From positions 1 through 11,082 of the forward strand of contig CAAFXQ010000199.1 of the NCBI GenBank assembly GCA_900767015.1: a DNA stretch of 11,082 nucleotides. Reading direction: 5' to 3'. A program made the translations under genes and the position numbers. The DNA comes from Clostridia bacterium (GTDB taxonomy: Bacteria; Bacillota; Clostridia; Oscillospirales; Acutalibacteraceae). Below the pieces are notes generated by a model. That model saw only the letters and a program-made list of their open reading frames with translations. It was not told the DNA's origin and searched no databases. Of the stretch, positions 1 through 6,124 are shown piece after piece; the stretch's first letter is position 1; each line of letters starts with the position of its first letter.

Positions 1-108
1 AAAGGCGTTCAAAAACATTGTACTATATCTTGACCTTATTTTTTACCGAAAATGGGTCACATCTATTTACAACGCAGAATTTTTAAAACAATTTAAGAGC
101 TTATTGTG

Positions 109-138
109 TTGACTTTAAGGTGAAAAATATTGTACAAT
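109..138 (+). promoter_or_regulatory. Sigma-A-type promoter for the mgtE operon
   Basis: A TTGACT -35 box (109-114) and a TACAAT -10 box (133-138) are separated by 18 nt in an AT-rich stretch. A start site near 144-146 is inferred, which would give an untranslated leader of about 230 nt before mgtE. Bases 1-108 are AT-rich and hold no gene. A second TACTAT-like -10 at 21-26 has no -35 inside the window. Confidence 0.75.
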
Positions 139-147
139 ATATAGTAA

Positions 148-371
148 TTCTCTGTGACCGTTTTCAGAGGAATTTCGGTTTGGGCAGACGGCGTTCTCCC
201 GACACCGGAAAATCATTACAGGAGGTGGGTCCGAGTTGGATAACGGCGACAGTAGCCCTAAGGGGCGATTATGCAAAATTCAATCGATGGTGACCCGCCG
301 GGCGAAGGCTTAGCCCTTGGTGGCTTTAGCCCGCTTTTCTGAGAGGGTCACTCACCGATAGAAAGTCGGTG
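148..371 (+). promoter_or_regulatory. Structured 5' leader of mgtE, candidate metal-responsive switch of unassigned class
   Basis: The sequence shows a chain of helices. Hairpin 1 pairs 148-154 with 165-171. Hairpin 2 pairs 173-184 with 198-210, with one bulge. A closing helix pairs 224-231 with 292-299 (8 bp) around small hairpins at 255-266 and 267-285. A later hairpin pairs 299-303 with 329-333. The last hairpin pairs 353-358 with 366-371 and covers GGTG (368-371), the best ribosome-site candidate, 5 nt before the mgtE ATG. Segment 290-296 can instead pair perfectly with 345-351, and 224-230 can pair with 350-356, so the helices exclude one another. This is the expected layout of a translational switch. 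mgtE genes are classically controlled by the Mg2+ M-box, but the near-invariant M-box strings are absent. The helices are read by eye, not computed. Confidence 0.6.
236..313 (+). CDS. Possible 25-residue leader peptide upstream of mgtE
   Basis: A TTG codon at 236-238 lies 10 nt after a strong AGGAGG (220-225) and opens a 25-codon frame ending at TAG 311-313. The predicted peptide is basic toward its C-terminus (ending TRRAKA) and resembles no family I know. TTG starts are used by two large genes in this window, so this start is plausible. The ORF runs through the strand of the leader helix at 292-299 and stops inside the loop of the 299-333 hairpin, so its translation would melt regulatory pairings. 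Equally, the AGGAGG may simply be part of an RNA helix (224-231) and the ORF accidental. There is no coding-bias evidence at this length. Confidence 0.2.
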   Translation: MDNGDSSPKGRLCKIQSMVTRRAKA

Positions 372-376
372 TAAAA

Positions 377-1747
377 ATGGAAGAAAAAGATTTTGAGAGG
401 TTTTATTCTCTCATCGAAACCAACCAGCTCAAGCAGCTGAAAAACGAGCTCACCGAAATGGCTTATCCCGATATCGCTGAGTTCATTATGAGCATCGAGG
501 ACGAAAAAACCGTCGTTAAGGTGTTCCGGATTTTACCGAAGGATATTTCCGCCGATGTTTTCGCTTACCTTGACTCCGACAGCCAGGAAATCATCGTACG
601 GCTCATTACCGACCGGGAAATCGAACGGCTGATGGACGACCTGTATGTCGACGACGCCGTTGACTTTCTTGAGGAGGTTCCGGCGAACGTTGTAAGACGG
701 GTTCTTGCGAATACCGATCGGGAAACCAGAGAAATCATCAACCGCTTTTTGAAATATCCCGAAAACTGTGCCGGAAGCGTGATGACCATCGAAATGGTGG
801 AGCTTCACGACCGGCTGACCGTCGGAGAAGCCATCAAAAACATCCGGCGTACCGGCGTGGACAAGGAAACGATTTATACCTGTTACGTTATCGACGACAA
901 GCGGCACCTTGTCGGAACGATTCCGCTTCGCCGCCTGATTTTAAACGATGAGGACGAATATCTGACGGACATCATGTCCGACGACGAACAGCTTATCAGC
1001 GTCACAACCATGGACGACCAGGAGGACGTCGCTGCGCTTGCGAAAAAGTACGACCTTTTGTCCGTACCTGTTGTTGACCGGGAAAACCGCCTTGTCGGCA
1101 TCATCACGATCGACGATATCGTTGACATCATCGACGAAGAGGCCACCGAGGACTTTGAAAAGATGGCGAACCTTCGTCCGTCCGACGACGAGTATCTGAA
1201 AACCAAGGTTTTGAAGCTTGCCAAAAACCGTATCCCGTGGCTGATGGTGCTGATGATTTCGTCAACACTCACCGGTCAGATTATTGAGGGCTTCGAATCA
1301 AAGCTTGCCGCCGTTGCAGGGCTTACGGCCTGTATCCCGATGCTGATGGGTACGGGCGGTAACTCCGGCAGTCAGGTTTCAACCCTGATTATCCGCGGTC
1401 TTGCCCTCGGTGAAATTAAGGTCAAGGACTATTTTAAAGTTCTTTGGAAAGAGATCCGTGTTTCGATTATGGTCGGCTTTGCTTTAGGTGTTGTCAATGC
1501 GCTTCGCATGTTTATTTTGCGGGCGACGATCGGAAACGACGCCTCCAACAGCGTTATCCTTGTTGTCAGTCTTTCCGTCTGGTGCGTTGTCATCGTTGCC
1601 AAAATCATGGGCTGTACGCTCCCGATTATTGCAAAGCTTTTGAAGCTTGACCCGGCAATGATGACAGGACCCATGATCAGCACGGTTGTCGACGCAATCT
1701 CACTTTTGATTTACTTTACCCTTGCCAATGCCATTATACCGTTTTAA
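377..1747 (+). CDS. mgtE: Magnesium transporter MgtE
   Basis: This is a 456-residue MgtE-family Mg2+ channel/transporter of the cytoplasmic membrane, normal family length. It has an acidic MgtE N domain (about 1-130), a CBS pair (about 135-265, with DIMSDDEQ near the junction), a plug helix, and a C-terminal membrane domain (about 280-456) with roughly five helices. The family signature GTGGNSGSQ is at 325-333. D439 in the final helix (STVVDAISLL) aligns with the pore Asp that selects Mg2+ in Thermus MgtE. In characterised homologues the N and CBS domains bind Mg2+ and close the pore when the cell is replete. The ATG at 377 is the first in-frame start after a TAG at 359-361. Its ribosome site is weak (GGTG at 368-371) and lies in a hairpin, which fits control by the leader. 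Co-transcription with the ABC genes 31 nt downstream is likely, as no terminator lies between. Confidence 0.96.
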   Translation: MEEKDFERFYSLIETNQLKQLKNELTEMAYPDIAEFIMSIEDEKTVVKVFRILPKDISADVFAYLDSDSQEIIVRLITDREIERLMDDLYVDDAVDFLEEVPANVVRRVLANTDRETREIINRFLKYPENCAGSVMTIEMVELHDRLTVGEAIKNIRRTGVDKETIYTCYVIDDKRHLVGTIPLRRLILNDEDEYLTDIMSDDEQLISVTTMDDQEDVAALAKKYDLLSVPVVDRENRLVGIITIDDIVDIIDEEATEDFEKMANLRPSDDEYLKTKVLKLAKNRIPWLMVLMISSTLTGQIIEGFESKLAAVAGLTACIPMLMGTGGNSGSQVSTLIIRGLALGEIKVKDYFKVLWKEIRVSIMVGFALGVVNALRMFILRATIGNDASNSVILVVSLSVWCVVIVAKIMGCTLPIIAKLLKLDPAMMTGPMISTVVDAISLLIYFTLANAIIPF

Positions 1748-1778
1748 CGGAATCTAATCCGCTTGGAGGAATTGACTG

Positions 1779-3530
1779 TTGTTTAAAAAATTCTGTTCTT
1801 TCATCAAAGGCTACTGGATTCTGACGATCCTGACGCCGATTCTCGTATTTGCCGATGCCGTGATTGAAATTGAGCTTCCGAGCATCATGGGCAACATTAC
1901 GGATATCCTCTACACCGTAAACGCCGACAACCGAAGCGTGCTTTTCCTGAAGCTTCTCGAAATGCTCGGATTTTGTCTTTTAACGCTTCTGATCGGCTAT
2001 ATTGCCGCAAGATGCAGTGCCGTAGCAAGCATGGGCTTCAGCACAAACCTGAGAGGCGCCCTTTTCAACAAGGTTCAGGATCTTTCGTTTGAAAATATCG
2101 ACAAAATCAAGATTTCGTCGCTTATTACAAGAATGACAAGCGACGTTTCGATGATTCAGTCCATGTTCAGCAGCGTTCTTGTCACCTTTATCAAGGGGCC
2201 GTATGTGCTTGTACTGGCTTTAATCAAGGCCGTCGGAAAAAGCGCACAGCTTTCGCACGTGTTCTATATTGTTGTTCCGACAATCATTGTCGTTCTGGTC
2301 GCTATGGGCTTCATGCTCGTACCGATGTTCAAAAATATGCTTGAAAAGACGGACAAGTTCAACGGAACAATCCGAGGCAACATCAACGGTATCCGTGTCG
2401 TCAAATCCTTCGTCCGTGAGGACTACGAAAAGGAAAAATTCGAGGACGCCAACATGGGACTTGCCAAAGCCAACTTAAAGGCACAGCGGTTGGTTCTCAT
2501 GCTCTCCCCCGCCCTCATGTTCATCATTTACGGCTGTATGGTCATGACGCTTTACCGAGGCAGTAAGCTGATTATCTTTGAGCCGGAAAGCGGCCTTACG
2601 ATCGGTGAGCTTACCGCTTTTACAACCTATATCACCCAGGTCATCACCTCCCTCATGACCGTTTTAATGGCGTTTGTTCAGATGATTATGGCAAGAGCGT
2701 CCATCAAGCGTGTCGGTGAAATCTTCAACGCCGAGCCGACCGTCAAAGACGACGACGGCGACGAAAGCGCAACGGTCGAAAACGGCAGCATCGAATTTAA
2801 AAACGTTTCGTTCAAATACGACCTTGCCGCCGATAAGAATATTCTTGACAACGTCAGCTTTAAAATTGAAAGCGGCGAAACCGTCGGTATTATCGGTGCG
2901 ACGGGCAGTGCAAAGTCAACGCTCATTCAGCTGATTCCCCGCCTGTACGACGTAACGGACGGCGAGGTCCTTGTCAGCGGACGGAACGTAAAGGATTACA
3001 AGTTCAAGAACCTGCGCAACGAAGTTTCCATCGTGATGCAGCAAAACATTCTTTTCTCCGGAACAATCAAAGACAATATCCGCTGGGGCAAGCTTGACGC
3101 AACGGACGAGGAAATTGTGCACGCCGCAGAATGCGCCCAGGCCGACGAATTTATCCGTGAAAAAGAAAACGGCTATGACACCGAGCTCGGTCACGGCGGA
3201 AACACCGTATCCGGCGGGCAAAGACAGCGGCTTTGTATTGCAAGAGCGCTTCTCAAAAAGCCGAAAATCCTTGTTCTTGACGACTCGACAAGCGCAGTCG
3301 ACACTGCAACCGACAGCAAAATCAAGGCGGCGCTCCGGACGGAGGAGTTCGACGGCATAACGAAAATCATTATTGCTCAGCGAATCACTTCGATCATGGA
3401 CTGCGACCGTATCCTTGTCGTAGACGACGGAAAAATCAGCGGCATCGGAACGCACGACGAGCTGAAAAACGACAATGAAATTTATCGTGAGATCTTCATT
3501 TCACAGCAGGAAGGAGTGTTGGCACAATGA
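1779..3530 (+). CDS. Heterodimeric ABC exporter, half-transporter A (degenerate catalytic site)
   Basis: This 583-residue type IV ABC exporter half has a six-helix membrane domain (about 12-310) and a nucleotide-binding domain (about 340-575). Visible motifs are Walker A GATGSAKST (373-381, Lys379), Q-loop VMQQN, signature VSGGQ (477-481), Walker B ending D501-D502 and Q534 in the H-loop position (IIAQR). The catalytic Glu after Walker B is Asp and the switch His is Gln. In TM287, BmrC and LmrC this marks the subunit with the non-hydrolysing site, so it should pair with the next gene product. The start is TTG at 1779, 9 nt after GGAGG (1765-1769); no in-frame ATG lies nearby. The stop overlaps the next start as ATGA. 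Substrate is unknown: families include drug, lipid and peptide exporters. Confidence 0.9.
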   Translation: MFKKFCSFIKGYWILTILTPILVFADAVIEIELPSIMGNITDILYTVNADNRSVLFLKLLEMLGFCLLTLLIGYIAARCSAVASMGFSTNLRGALFNKVQDLSFENIDKIKISSLITRMTSDVSMIQSMFSSVLVTFIKGPYVLVLALIKAVGKSAQLSHVFYIVVPTIIVVLVAMGFMLVPMFKNMLEKTDKFNGTIRGNINGIRVVKSFVREDYEKEKFEDANMGLAKANLKAQRLVLMLSPALMFIIYGCMVMTLYRGSKLIIFEPESGLTIGELTAFTTYITQVITSLMTVLMAFVQMIMARASIKRVGEIFNAEPTVKDDDGDESATVENGSIEFKNVSFKYDLAADKNILDNVSFKIESGETVGIIGATGSAKSTLIQLIPRLYDVTDGEVLVSGRNVKDYKFKNLRNEVSIVMQQNILFSGTIKDNIRWGKLDATDEEIVHAAECAQADEFIREKENGYDTELGHGGNTVSGGQRQRLCIARALLKKPKILVLDDSTSAVDTATDSKIKAALRTEEFDGITKIIIAQRITSIMDCDRILVVDDGKISGIGTHDELKNDNEIYREIFISQQEGVLAQ

Positions 3531-5587
3531 GCGAAAACAAAACTCCTCTGACCGAAGAAAAAGAAGAAGTCAAGGCGGAACAGAATCCCGCTGAAACCGA
3601 AGAAACGGCAAAAGCCGAACAAAAGCAAGACGAAAAGAAAGAAAAAACCTCCAAGCGGAAAAGAAAAAAAGGCGAAAAGCCCGAAAGCGAAATGACCGAG
3701 GAGGAGAAGAAGGAAGCCGCAAAGAAGAATAAAAACAAGCCGAAGGACGCAAAAGGCTCGGCAAAAAGACTGATCGGCTATATCACAAAGCAAAAAATCT
3801 GGCTGATTGTTGTTGCTGTGCTGGTTATTCTTTCGACGATTGTTACCGTTTGTTCTTCGCTTATCATGCAGCCGGTTTATCAGGCAATTGAAAGTGTTCT
3901 CAAGGGCGGAGAGGCGAACCCCGCTTTTGAAAAAATCACAAAAGCCCTTTTTGCCATGACGCTTGCGTATATCATTTCGTCGCTTATGAATTATGCGTAT
4001 ACAAGAATCATGCTTTCGGTGTCCATTAAAACGCTTACCAATATGCGCCGGGAGCTGTTCAATCATATGCAGGGGCTTCCGATCAGCTACTTCGACAAGC
4101 ACAAGACCGGCGAGATCATGAGCCACTTTACAAGCGATATCGGACGGGTCAGCGACCTTGTGCAAAGTACGTTTGTCACGCTTATCTCCTCAACCATACA
4201 GGCTGTTGTTACGATTACGATCATGATTATTTACAGCTGGCAAATCACGCTTACGATAACCGTTGCGATTTTCCTGATGATGATGACCGTTTTCCTGATC
4301 ACAAAAAAATGTCAGCCGCTTTTCAAAAAGCAGCAGGAAACCATGGCGAAAAGCAACGGCTACATTGAAGAATACGTCCGGGGCATCAAGATCGTCAAAA
4401 TCTTCTGTCACGAGGAAAGAACGAAAAAGGAATTTGCCGAAATCAACGAGGAATACAGACGGGTCGGCGTCAAGGCCAATATCATCAGCGGACTGATGAG
4501 CCCGATTATGTCGATGATCACAAGAATCAACTATGCGGTTGCCCTTGCGATCGGCGCTTCCCTCGTTGTCAAAAAGAAGATGGAAATTCCGAGACTGATT
4601 ACCTATCTTCAGTATGTCAGCAGCTACGGCTCTCCCGTCGCTTCGATTGCAAGCAGTTACAGTACGCTGATTTCCGCCCTTGCCGGAGCTGAAAGAGTCT
4701 TTGCCGTTCTTGACACGCCGACCGAAACCGACGAGGGCAAGGTCACGCTTGTCAGGACGATTAAGAACATCATGGGCTACGACGAGGAGGACGAAAACGG
4801 CGAGCTTTCGTGGAAGGTGCCGAACGAGGACGGAACAGCAAGCTATGTTCCCGTCAAGTGCGACGTAAACGTCAAGGACGTCACCTTCTCTTATGTGGAG
4901 GACAAGACGGTGCTCAAGGACGTCAGCGCCCACGCAAACAGTGGCGAGAAGCTTGCATTTGTCGGCTCAACGGGAGCCGGTAAAACGACAATTACCAACC
5001 TGATAAACCGCTTCTACGAAATTGAGCAGGGTGAAATCACGATTGACGGAATCAATATCAAAGACATCAAGAAAGATGATCTTCGCTCGAGCATGGCGTT
5101 CGTTCTTCAGGACAGCAAGCTGTTTGTCGGCACGATAAAAGACAATATCCGCTACGGCAAGCTTGACGCAACAGACGAAGAAATCATCGAAGCGGCCAAG
5201 ATTTCCAACGCCCATTCGTTTATTGAAAAGCTTCCCGACGGCTACGACACAATGATCCGTGCCGACGGAACCAACATCAGCATCGGACAGGCTCAGTTGA
5301 TTACAATTGCAAGAGCCGCTGTCTCAGGCAGACCGCTCCTTGTGCTTGATGAGGCGACAAGCTCCGTTGACACCCGAACCGAACGGCTGATTGAAATCGG
5401 CATGGACAAGCTCATGCAGGACAAGACGGTATTTGTTATTGCACACCGTCTTTCAACCGTCAGAAACTCGGACGAAATCGTTGTTGTGGAAAGCGGAGAG
5501 GTTATCGAACGGGGAAGTCACAAGGATCTGATCGACCTCGGCGGAAAGTATTATCAGCTTTATACCGGTGCGTTCGAAATGAATTAA
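3527..5587 (+). CDS. Heterodimeric ABC exporter, half-transporter B (catalytic subunit)
   Basis: This 686-residue partner of the upstream gene has a Lys/Glu-rich, hydrophobic-poor N-terminal tail (about 1-80), a six-helix membrane domain starting near residue 91, and an NBD (about 445-680). Walker A is GSTGAGKTT (480-488, Lys486). Walker B ends D608-E609 with the catalytic Glu, and the switch His is H640 (VIAHR). Its signature is the deviant ISIGQ (584-588) instead of LSGGQ. It therefore supplies canonical Walker A/B to the active site and a poor signature to the degenerate one, complementing subunit A. About 40 acidic/polar residues (near 405-445) are inserted between membrane domain and NBD; as I recall, similar linkers occur in clostridial members. 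The ATG lies in the ATGA overlap, with GGAAGGAG-like bases just upstream, implying translational coupling. The gene is followed by a strong terminator. Substrate is unknown. Confidence 0.9.
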   Translation: MSENKTPLTEEKEEVKAEQNPAETEETAKAEQKQDEKKEKTSKRKRKKGEKPESEMTEEEKKEAAKKNKNKPKDAKGSAKRLIGYITKQKIWLIVVAVLVILSTIVTVCSSLIMQPVYQAIESVLKGGEANPAFEKITKALFAMTLAYIISSLMNYAYTRIMLSVSIKTLTNMRRELFNHMQGLPISYFDKHKTGEIMSHFTSDIGRVSDLVQSTFVTLISSTIQAVVTITIMIIYSWQITLTITVAIFLMMMTVFLITKKCQPLFKKQQETMAKSNGYIEEYVRGIKIVKIFCHEERTKKEFAEINEEYRRVGVKANIISGLMSPIMSMITRINYAVALAIGASLVVKKKMEIPRLITYLQYVSSYGSPVASIASSYSTLISALAGAERVFAVLDTPTETDEGKVTLVRTIKNIMGYDEEDENGELSWKVPNEDGTASYVPVKCDVNVKDVTFSYVEDKTVLKDVSAHANSGEKLAFVGSTGAGKTTITNLINRFYEIEQGEITIDGINIKDIKKDDLRSSMAFVLQDSKLFVGTIKDNIRYGKLDATDEEIIEAAKISNAHSFIEKLPDGYDTMIRADGTNISIGQAQLITIARAAVSGRPLLVLDEATSSVDTRTERLIEIGMDKLMQDKTVFVIAHRLSTVRNSDEIVVVESGEVIERGSHKDLIDLGGKYYQLYTGAFEMN

Positions 5588-5591
5588 CCGT

Positions 5592-5627
5592 AAAAAGCAG
5601 GAGAGCGATGGACTCTTCTGCTTTTTC
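5592..5627 (+). terminator. Rho-independent terminator of the mgtE-ABC operon
   Basis: A 14-bp stem pairs 5592-5605 with 5613-5626 around a 7-nt loop, with one G-T wobble. The stem's outer arm is A5 opposite T5, giving the U-tract on the + strand. It begins 5 nt after the ABC stop codon. Because the tract is symmetrical, it could also work for transcription from the other side. Confidence 0.85.
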
Positions 5628-5631
5628 GATT

Positions 5632-5658
5632 TTGCAGGGGCGACCCTATGCGGTCGAA
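5632..5658. repeat. Small GC-rich palindrome, REP-like
   Basis: CGACC (5641-5645) pairs with GGTCG (5652-5656) around a 6-nt loop, preceded by TTTTGCAGGGG. The GGGGCGACC...GGTCG style is common in short intergenic repeats of Clostridia (general recollection). Only one copy of this form is in the window, so repeat status is inferred. Confidence 0.35.
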
Positions 5659-5663
5659 CCAAA

Positions 5664-5728
5664 TCAGCGATGGCCAAGACAATGCCGGGGTGCATGGTGT
5701 TTGATTGAAAGCTTAGTGCCCGAGCCGG
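5664..5728 (+). repeat. Interspersed repeat, copy 1 (core 5685-5726)
   Basis: The core begins CCGGGGTGCATGG and contains TTTGATTGAAAGCTTAGTG, ending CCGAGCCGG. It is very similar to the cores at 5748-5796 and 11021-11069. GGTGTT and AGTGCC can pair through wobbles around the conserved GATTGAAAGC loop. The left flank (5664-5684) resembles the inverted end of the other copies only poorly. The right end runs directly into copy 2, so the two lie in tandem about 63 bp apart. Confidence 0.7.
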
Positions 5729-5815
5729 TCGCATGGCGACTCCACTCCCGGGGTGCACGGTACTTAATTGAAAGCTGAGTGCCCGAGCCGTGGGATCGGT
5801 GTCGCCTTGCGACCG
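5726..5815 (+). repeat. Interspersed repeat, copy 2: 90-bp element with inverted ends
   Basis: The ends CGGTCGC... (5726 on) and ...GCGACCG (to 5815) form an imperfect inverted repeat: about 19 of 23 bases match between 5727-5749 and the complement of 5792-5814. Each end is itself a small hairpin (GTCGC-GCGAC). The core (5748-5796) differs from the copy at 11021-11069 at only four positions by eye. Inside it, CACGG pairs with CCGTG and GGTACT with AGTGCC. This is the most complete copy and has the build of a REP/MITE-like non-coding element. No transposase is nearby. Confidence 0.75.
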
Positions 5816-5896
5816 TCAAACTGCGGCAGATTTTATTTTCTTAATCGTTTGTAATAATTCTTAAGAACACAAATACGAAATTTTAAACGGAAATTG

Positions 5897-5925
5897 TTGA
5901 CATTTGCCTCGGAATATGGTAGTAT
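5897..5925 (+). promoter_or_regulatory. Sigma-A promoter of the cation ATPase transcript
   Basis: A perfect TTGACA -35 (5897-5902) is separated by 17 nt from TAGTAT (5920-5925). The predicted start near 5931-5933 lies just upstream of the riboswitch. Bases 5816-5896 between the repeat and this promoter are AT-rich with no other feature seen. Confidence 0.85.
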
Positions 5926-5944
5926 CAACATAGAGTAAGGTTCC

Positions 5945-6039
5945 TTTTAAAGGGGAGTAGCTTTCGCTGTAAATCACCAATCTCGCCTTGACTTCTTCAA
6001 GGCTGGTTTGCAGGCCTTATATGGTAGCAAGACCTTTAA
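5945..6039 (+). promoter_or_regulatory. yybP-ykoY Mn2+ riboswitch aptamer
   Basis: Both conserved halves of the class are present: AAAGGGGAGTAGC (from 5949) and GGTAGCAAGACCTTT (from 6023). The closing P1 helix pairs 5947-5953 with 6033-6039 (7 bp). Internal hairpins include 5959-5961 with 5966-5968 and a solid arm at 5985-5991 with 5997-6003. In known members the two loops dock and bind Mn2+ between them, with Mg2+ at a second site, and ligand binding stabilises P1 and turns expression on. Here it sits just after a promoter and upstream of a P-type ATPase, a usual target of the class. Motif recall is strong, but no covariance search was run. Confidence 0.92.
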
Positions 6040-6093
6040 CAGAGTTTGTGTTATTTTTCGTGACGCATATTCTGCTAAGGGTCTTTACTTTTT
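6030..6093 (+). terminator. Riboswitch expression platform: terminator that competes with P1
   Basis: 6030-6038 pairs with 6076-6084 (9 bp with one wobble). It is extended by 6040-6043 with 6071-6074 across an A/C mismatch, and followed by TTTACTTTTT (6084-6093). The left arm reuses the P1 strand 6033-6038, so aptamer and terminator are mutually exclusive. When Mn2+ stabilises P1 the terminator cannot form and the ATPase is transcribed. This ON logic matches characterised yybP-ykoY switches. Confidence 0.8.
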
Positions 6094-6124
6094 AAAAACT
6101 TCTTTTAGAAAGGATTGAAAAAAA

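Noticed and set aside
18..35. Possible extra promoter or operator (TTGTACTATAT, resembling TTGTACAATATAT at 130-142)
   Set aside because: The -35 would lie outside the window, and two similar AT-rich 11-mers are too little to claim an operator pair.
210..300. Canonical M-box (ykoK) Mg2+ riboswitch ahead of mgtE
   Set aside because: The order GGTGGG-TCC, GGA, AGCCC, GACCC faintly recalls the M-box, but its near-invariant strings are absent. It was therefore left as unassigned and not named.
299..339. Hairpin 299-303/329-333 followed by CTTTTCT as a terminator in the mgtE leader
   Set aside because: The stem is short with a large loop and the T-run is only four, so it is too weak to call. Translational control fits better.
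1748..1778. CGGA-TCCG palindrome between mgtE and the ABC gene as a terminator
   Set aside because: It has only a 4-bp stem and no T-tract, so it does not separate the transcripts.
3482..4933. Long minus-strand frames (227 and 247 codons) opposite ABC subunit B
   Set aside because: They are antisense to a well-supported ABC gene and have Phe/Leu- or His/Arg/Asp-biased nonsense composition from the complement of Lys/Glu-rich and ordinary codons. They have no domain and no ribosome site.
5453..5758. Minus-strand frame of 101 codons covering the 5664-5758 repeats
   Set aside because: It spans the ABC gene 3' end, a terminator and the repeats. Its internal peptide repetition (MHPG...ALSFQS) only mirrors the DNA repeat, and no ribosome site or family is evident.
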